Part shown: positions 60,022 to 64,000 of the stretch, one piece after another
How positions within the stretch are numbered: the stretch's first letter is position 1
How the letters are laid out: each line of letters opens with the position of its first letter
Source of the DNA: Sarcocystis neurona
Lineage: Eukaryota; Apicomplexa; Conoidasida; Eucoccidiorida; Sarcocystidae
Assembly (NCBI GenBank): GCA_000727475.1
Contig: KL647314.1
Location: forward strand, 588,812-652,811
Direction of reading: 5' to 3'
DNA: 64,000 nt
Translations under genes and position numbers: made by a program
The notes under the pieces: model-generated
Seen by the model: the letters and a program-made list of their open reading frames with translations, nothing else
Told to the model about the DNA's origin: nothing
Databases searched by the model: none

Positions 60022-60714
60022 TCATATGCACCAGCCGCCACCAACGGAGGCGACAACAGCGGCAGACGGTGTGGCAGCGGCCACAGCAAGGACCGTAGCA
60101 AACGTAGCAACAACGATAGTGTGGGTAGTAGCACCAGCGGCAGCACATAGATGGCAGCACACTTTTCTACTACGATAGCTTAACAGCAGCGTAGCCGTTG
60201 CGGCAGCAGACAGAAGAAAAGCAGCAGGAGCACCAGCTAGCACAGCCCAGCAGTACCAGTGCAGTAACAGCACTTGCTTTGGGAAATGCGATGGCACCAG
60301 CACCAGGCCAGCAGCAGTGGTAGCAACTGCAGTGGCCTTGATGAAAAGAGGCGGTAACTTGTTTTTTGAAAAAACTTCTCGCAGTGCGCCACAGACACGA
60401 CGGAACTCTCCCAGTTCAGCCCCCTTTTGTGACCTTTCGGAACACACGGCAGAGCACGAGGAGTGCTCCGCGAACGGGACAGTATCATCACTATCGCACC
60501 TTGAGTCACCCATATCCACGCATGCACCTTATGTACACCTATTAATACGTTGGCGCATCTTTTCGTCACGAGAAATGTGGAAGTCTGCTACGGTTGCAAG
60601 GCAAGTGGTGTGTACGCCGTGCGACACTGGGAATAACAGTTCCCAGCTACGGAGCTGTTTCTCAAGTTCCCCACCTCCCGCAAACGTTATGCTGCTCAAC
60701 GCTGCAGCAGATAC
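60022..60714 (-). CDS. Candidate minus-strand membrane protein exons (strand uncertain)
   Basis: Two minus exons, 60714-60539 and 60499-60022, join in phase across a 39-base gap (AG|GTGTAC ... CTCAAG). Reading: FAGGGELEKQLRSWELLFPV ... RINRCDSDDTVPF, then several hydrophobic stretches (LVLVPSHFPKQVLLLHWYCW, AAFLLSAAATATLLL) and a TGA stop at 60022-60024. A 39-base intron is shorter than I would expect. On the plus strand a single uninterrupted 160-codon frame (60317-60799) covers the same bases and is also mixed in composition. I cannot settle the strand. Confidence 0.25.
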
Positions 60715-60799
60715 CTGCCTTCTCTCATACAAATGTTCACTAATATGTCTACCGTTTGGTCCAGCTACTTGCTGCGTTCCTCGGCCGGACAGCCTCTAA

Positions 60800-61416
60800 C
60801 CAGTGCGCTTCCACACCGCCACAACTTCCATGCAGCACGAAGACAAAATGTCCAGTATCAACTAAAAGTAGCAAAGTCACACTGCAACAGCTAACGCCGG
60901 TAAACGCACTGCAGCAAGCACACCAGTACATCCGCAGCAGCATCACGGCAACACCGACTGCTGCAGTGCAGCAGCAACACCACCACATCAGCACGGTACA
61001 GCAACAGTACCAGCACTGCAACAGCGGGGAAGCAGGAACCGCACCAGAAGTCAACCGTCGGTTTCTGCTTTTCCAACTGCTCGTGGCGTCAGCGAATAGG
61101 AATCCCTCTCCTGATTTTGTTCTCTGCGTGTCCTGCTGCTGCCCCATCTCTCTCTTTCGTCTCGCTCCCCCACCTTAAACCTTCTGCGTTCTCTGTGTCT
61201 CTCCATCCCGTCCACAGAGTTGCGGCTCCTGCCGCGACTGCATCTACTATTCCAGCAGCAGGTAACAAGTGCCCGTCCTGATTGCTGCTGAGTTCGCAAG
61301 TTGCTGAATGCAGCCCGTTAGCATTTCTCAGCAAATTGTAGCCTGCTGTCGTCATCCTCTCTCGTCTGCGCTGCATTGTGTCCCCACCTTCACTCTGTTG
61401 AGAACAACGGCATCCA
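60800..61416. other. Strand-ambiguous block
   Basis: CAG-rich near 60900-61030, then non-repetitive. The minus frame at about 61089-61375 (ERMTTAGYNLLRNANGLHSA) is protein-like and could start a gene that continues to 60022, but splice sites were not resolved. Confidence 0.25.
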
Positions 61417-63269
61417 CTAGTCAGCAGTGGCACCTCCTTCTGTAGCCGCAGCTGCGAATTCCCCTGAGGCTCTGCGCGCTGCTGCTTCTGCCTCTGCTTC
61501 GGCCTTCACAGCGGCCTGCAGGGCCCTTGCGGCGGCATCTTCAGGCTCGGCAGCAGCATTTTCATCTTCTTCGTCGAAGCCGCCGAAGTCAACATCTGCG
61601 GCGAGACTCTGCTGGGAGCTAATACCCCATCGCTGCGGCTGCGGGTGCTCCCCTCCCCCCTCTGCTGTTGCCTCGTCTTCATTATACGGACACCCCTGCA
61701 GCATCTGCAACACGTGGCCCTCCGTTATATAATTTGGTGGTATCAACGAACGGAAAACCACCCCGCACGACTCGCACTGCAGAGCACTCAGCGGCTTCTC
61801 ATGCAGACAGCTAGGACAAGCTGCGCGAGAGAATATCCAGTCTGATCGCAGCAGCAGCAGCAGTAGCAGCAGCACATACACCGCAGACAAAGTAGCATCA
61901 GTACACAAGCATCAACGGCATCAGCGCACCTGCCAGCAGCAACACAAAACGAGGCAGCAGCACGCAGGCCGGCAGCAGCGTACACCACGAAGTAGCAATT
62001 GACAACAGTAGCTGTGCGCGCAGACGCGGCACCATGCCCAACCACCAGCAGCAGAACAGCCCGACGCGGCAGCCCGTGGACCAGCAGCAGCAGAGAGCCG
62101 TGCGTGCAGAAGCATCAGCATGTCCAACGAAGCAGCAGGACGCACTGCAGCACCAGCACATCAGACACACCGGTACACGCAGACGCAGTGGCGCATGCCA
62201 CGGTGCGGCCGCACATACAAAACCACTACCTTCATCACCAGCAATGCGTATGGCAGCGGCAGCACAACGACAGGCGTGGGTGTACAGTGAAGCATAGGCG
62301 AGCCCATCAGCACCAGGACATGCAGGAACCTTTACTGATAGGTCAACCGCACCAGCGCAGAAGAGCATCAGCAGACGAGATGACGATCAGGAGCAACTCA
62401 GTGGTGACATCACCACGCTGCAGCAGCAGAAGTGCCAACACCGGCAACACGTACAGCGGCGCTTACAGCAGCACATATTCGAACAATTCGTATGTATATA
62501 ATGCGTGCAGATACTCCCAAAAGAGGGAGACACAGACAGATCGGCAACAATACTGAATATGTACTCCTGCGCTTGCGTACGTGGGGCTTTGACGGGAACG
62601 ATACACTTTTTTCCAGGGACGTGGCTGCGTCTTGAAGCGCACGCGCAAGCAGCAGCTGCGCGCCTCTTCCTCCCTACACGGACATTCGTACATATATGTG
62701 TATATATATAGTGATTCGTGCGTAGCATAATCCATGCGTGCACGGTAACAGACCGTGTACATCTGACATTACGATTGCCTACGAAATGTATGTATATTGT
62801 GCTTAGAAGGCGTCCAGCCTGCGCTGTTTCATATATGCGTGTATCACGAGGTTGCACGAGAGGCACTGGCATTGTATCTGCTGCTGATGAGGTAGAAAAA
62901 GCGCAATATCCAATCGCGAGTTTCGGTGTTACCAACCACAGACACGCATGTACGGGGGACAAAAGCGTATATATATATATATGTATGTACTTATATGTAG
63001 TTAGAGAGAGACAGGTACGTGTGTACATACATACATATGTAATCTATATATATAATGTAGGGGGTACAGAGAGACATAGGGAAGCCCACGTACGGAAAAG
63101 ATTTACGGACGAAGGATAAGAAATACTATGGGGACGGGAGACAGAACACGCAGATAGGGAAGTAGACTCAATAGCAGAAATATACCAAGATCTCCATCTT
63201 CTTCCAAATCCTGTAGTGTCGTTTCACTACCAACCGCCACGCCGTCCACCAGCACCTGCGGAATAATAA
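61417..63269 (-). CDS. Glutaredoxin-like / zinc-finger protein, C-terminal two exons
   Basis: Exons 63269-63186 and 61820-61417 on the minus strand. The first encodes IIPQVLVDGVAVGSETTLQD then LEEDGDL. This is the second half of a glutaredoxin fold: cis-Pro segment, VDG, VG, and the L..LEE.G.L helix. The donor CTTG|GTATAT (phase 1) and the acceptor CTCTCGCGCAG of the second exon join as G|CT (Ala), giving GDLACPSCLHEKPLSALQCE. The cysteines follow C-x2-C-x10-C-x2-C, the spacing of RanBP2-type zinc fingers, though the usual Trp and Asn are absent. An acidic segment (DFGGFDEEDENAAAEPEDAA) and an Ala/Glu helix lead to TAG (61417-61419). The N-terminal half with any CxxC/CxxS site is upstream and not found. 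The first exon could extend left past 63269 (CVGAFHASAVIIPQV). Confidence 0.5.
61821..63185 (-). other. Intron of the glutaredoxin-like gene
   Basis: GTATAT to CTCTCGCGCAG on the minus strand, phase 1. Contains CAG-rich sequence (61840-62470) open on both strands, and TATATA spacer. No nested gene supported. Confidence 0.4.
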
Positions 63270-63320
63270 CTGCAGACGCATGGAAAGCACCCACACACAG
63301 CGTGCGCGGCTGCTGATACA

Positions 63321-63323
63321 GGC

Positions 63324-63360
<37 letters not shown>

Positions 63361-63362
63361 AA
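63321..63362. repeat. (TA)n microsatellite
   Basis: TATATATACATA then uninterrupted (TA)n. Confidence 0.85.
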
Positions 63363-63403
63363 TATGTATACGTAGACAAGCATGTATATTCGTCCTGTAT
63401 GTG

Positions 63404-63492
63404 TACGCATGTATGTGTACGTATGTATGTATACGTATGTATGTATACGTATGTATGTATACGTATGTATGTATACGTACGTATGTATGCAT
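63404..63492 (+). repeat. 14-bp tandem repeat, GTATGTATGTATAC
   Basis: Five to six copies of ACGTATGTATGTAT. The plus strand reads YVYVCMYTYVCIRMYVY-type residues in open frames, which are not coding. Confidence 0.85.
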
Positions 63493-63509
63493 ATGTATGG
63501 ACAGGTGCA

Positions 63510-64000
63510 CGTCTATAAGATTTGTATGATTACACGTAGAATGCGCACGTTACCAGTCACATGCATCCATGTGCGCAGACATACATCTAAAGGTACAGGC
63601 GTCGTCCACATAGACACGGATAAAGAACGAGATATATATATATATATATGCAGAAATCTCCCAATTCAAGGCTCTACCACTGCACACAGCACGCGACGGC
63701 GCACCCGTAGTTACGTATCTCCTCATATACCTACATATACATACCTACACGTACACCTGTTTACCTGTATACACGCAGAGTCCATTTCTGCACAAAATAC
63801 ACCAAGTGGAAGAAGAAACAGAGCTTCTGCGGATGTCGTAATACCCACCACCTGCCTAAACGCACGTGTGTACACTTTTGTAAGAAAAAGCAGAGCACAC
63901 CGCTGCACACGCGTGCAGGCATTGGGTTCCGTGTAAATGAGCATACACAAAGGCGGCAGGTGCATCGTGCCAGCCTGTTTTTCTTCCTTTGGTTTCACAG
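63510..64000. other. Right end of window; possible upstream exon of the minus-strand gene
   Basis: TATACG spacer, then a non-repetitive island at about 63780-63990. On the minus strand it lies between a GCGTTTAGGCAG acceptor and ATACAG|GTAAAC donor and stays open in all three frames, one beginning VVGITTSAEALFLLPLGV. It might be part of the glutaredoxin-like gene, but no phase match could be proven. Confidence 0.25.

Noticed and set aside
60317..60799. Plus-strand 160-codon frame as a firm gene
   Set aside because: A competing minus-strand reading with hydrophobic segments exists over the same bases; neither has decisive evidence, so only a low-confidence entry is given.
63382..63936. Plus-strand 184-codon frame rich in Tyr, Val, Met and Cys
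   Set aside because: Translation of the GTATGTATAC tandem repeat and TATACG spacer.
1..64000. tRNA, rRNA, CRISPR or telomere-type repeats
   Set aside because: No cloverleaf with a GGTTCGA-type T arm, no rRNA-like stretch, no spaced identical repeats of CRISPR type, and no run of TTTAGGG were seen by eye.

Overview
This window looks like nuclear DNA of a coccidian apicomplexan, most likely an Eimeria species. The signs are: very dense CAG/CTG trinucleotide runs that stay open in several frames and would encode Ala, Gln, Ser or Leu runs; introns and spacers full of (TA)n, (TG)n and TATATGTATAC-type sequence; exons separated by introns of about 0.1-3.6 kb; and GT-AG boundaries that keep phase. 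The species cannot be told from this sequence. No bacterial-type operon, CRISPR, rRNA or clear tRNA was seen.

The one gene identified with confidence is a large plus-strand CLC-family chloride transporter that ends at 56120 and reaches back to at least about 31.4 kb. I reconstructed its exons by matching conserved CLC segments and checking splice phase: 31403-31561, 33589-33832 (or 33886), an exon ending at 37997, 40786-43656, 44924-45243, 47289-47630, 49302-49408, 52987-55032 and 55940-56120. Every junction from 37997 to the stop closes in phase. The core keeps GSGI, GKEGP, the LEEM pair, GIFVP and SLYD, then two CBS-like halves. Both the gating glutamate and the proton glutamate are present, which points to a Cl-/H+ exchanger rather than a channel. 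Its loops carry low-complexity inserts of up to several hundred residues. An assembly gap (50726-51322) lies in its largest intron, inside what looks like a tandem array.

Left of it, plus-strand gene 1 (from 3487, perhaps to 9716) encodes a Gln/Ser/Ala-rich protein I do not recognise. Plus-strand gene 2 (13467-14379) is a compact four-exon gene of about 196 residues, also unrecognised. From about 15 to 29 kb the better reading is mostly on the minus strand: a BAH-like domain interrupted by an in-frame TAG (15420-15811), then exons of one or more hydrophilic, Ser/Gln/Ala-rich proteins between 18022 and 29.5 kb. The minus-strand block and the CLC gene would be divergently transcribed from about 29.5-30.5 kb.

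Right of the CLC gene are fragments of small plus-strand genes (56884-57706 and about 58.0-58.78 kb), a strand-ambiguous block at 60.0-60.8 kb, and a minus-strand gene at 61417-63269. Two of its exons join in phase to put a glutaredoxin-like C-terminal half directly before a CxxC-x10-CxxC zinc finger. Its 5' end was not found. Many exon edges outside the CLC core are inferences from splice signals and protein-like composition; transcript data would settle them.
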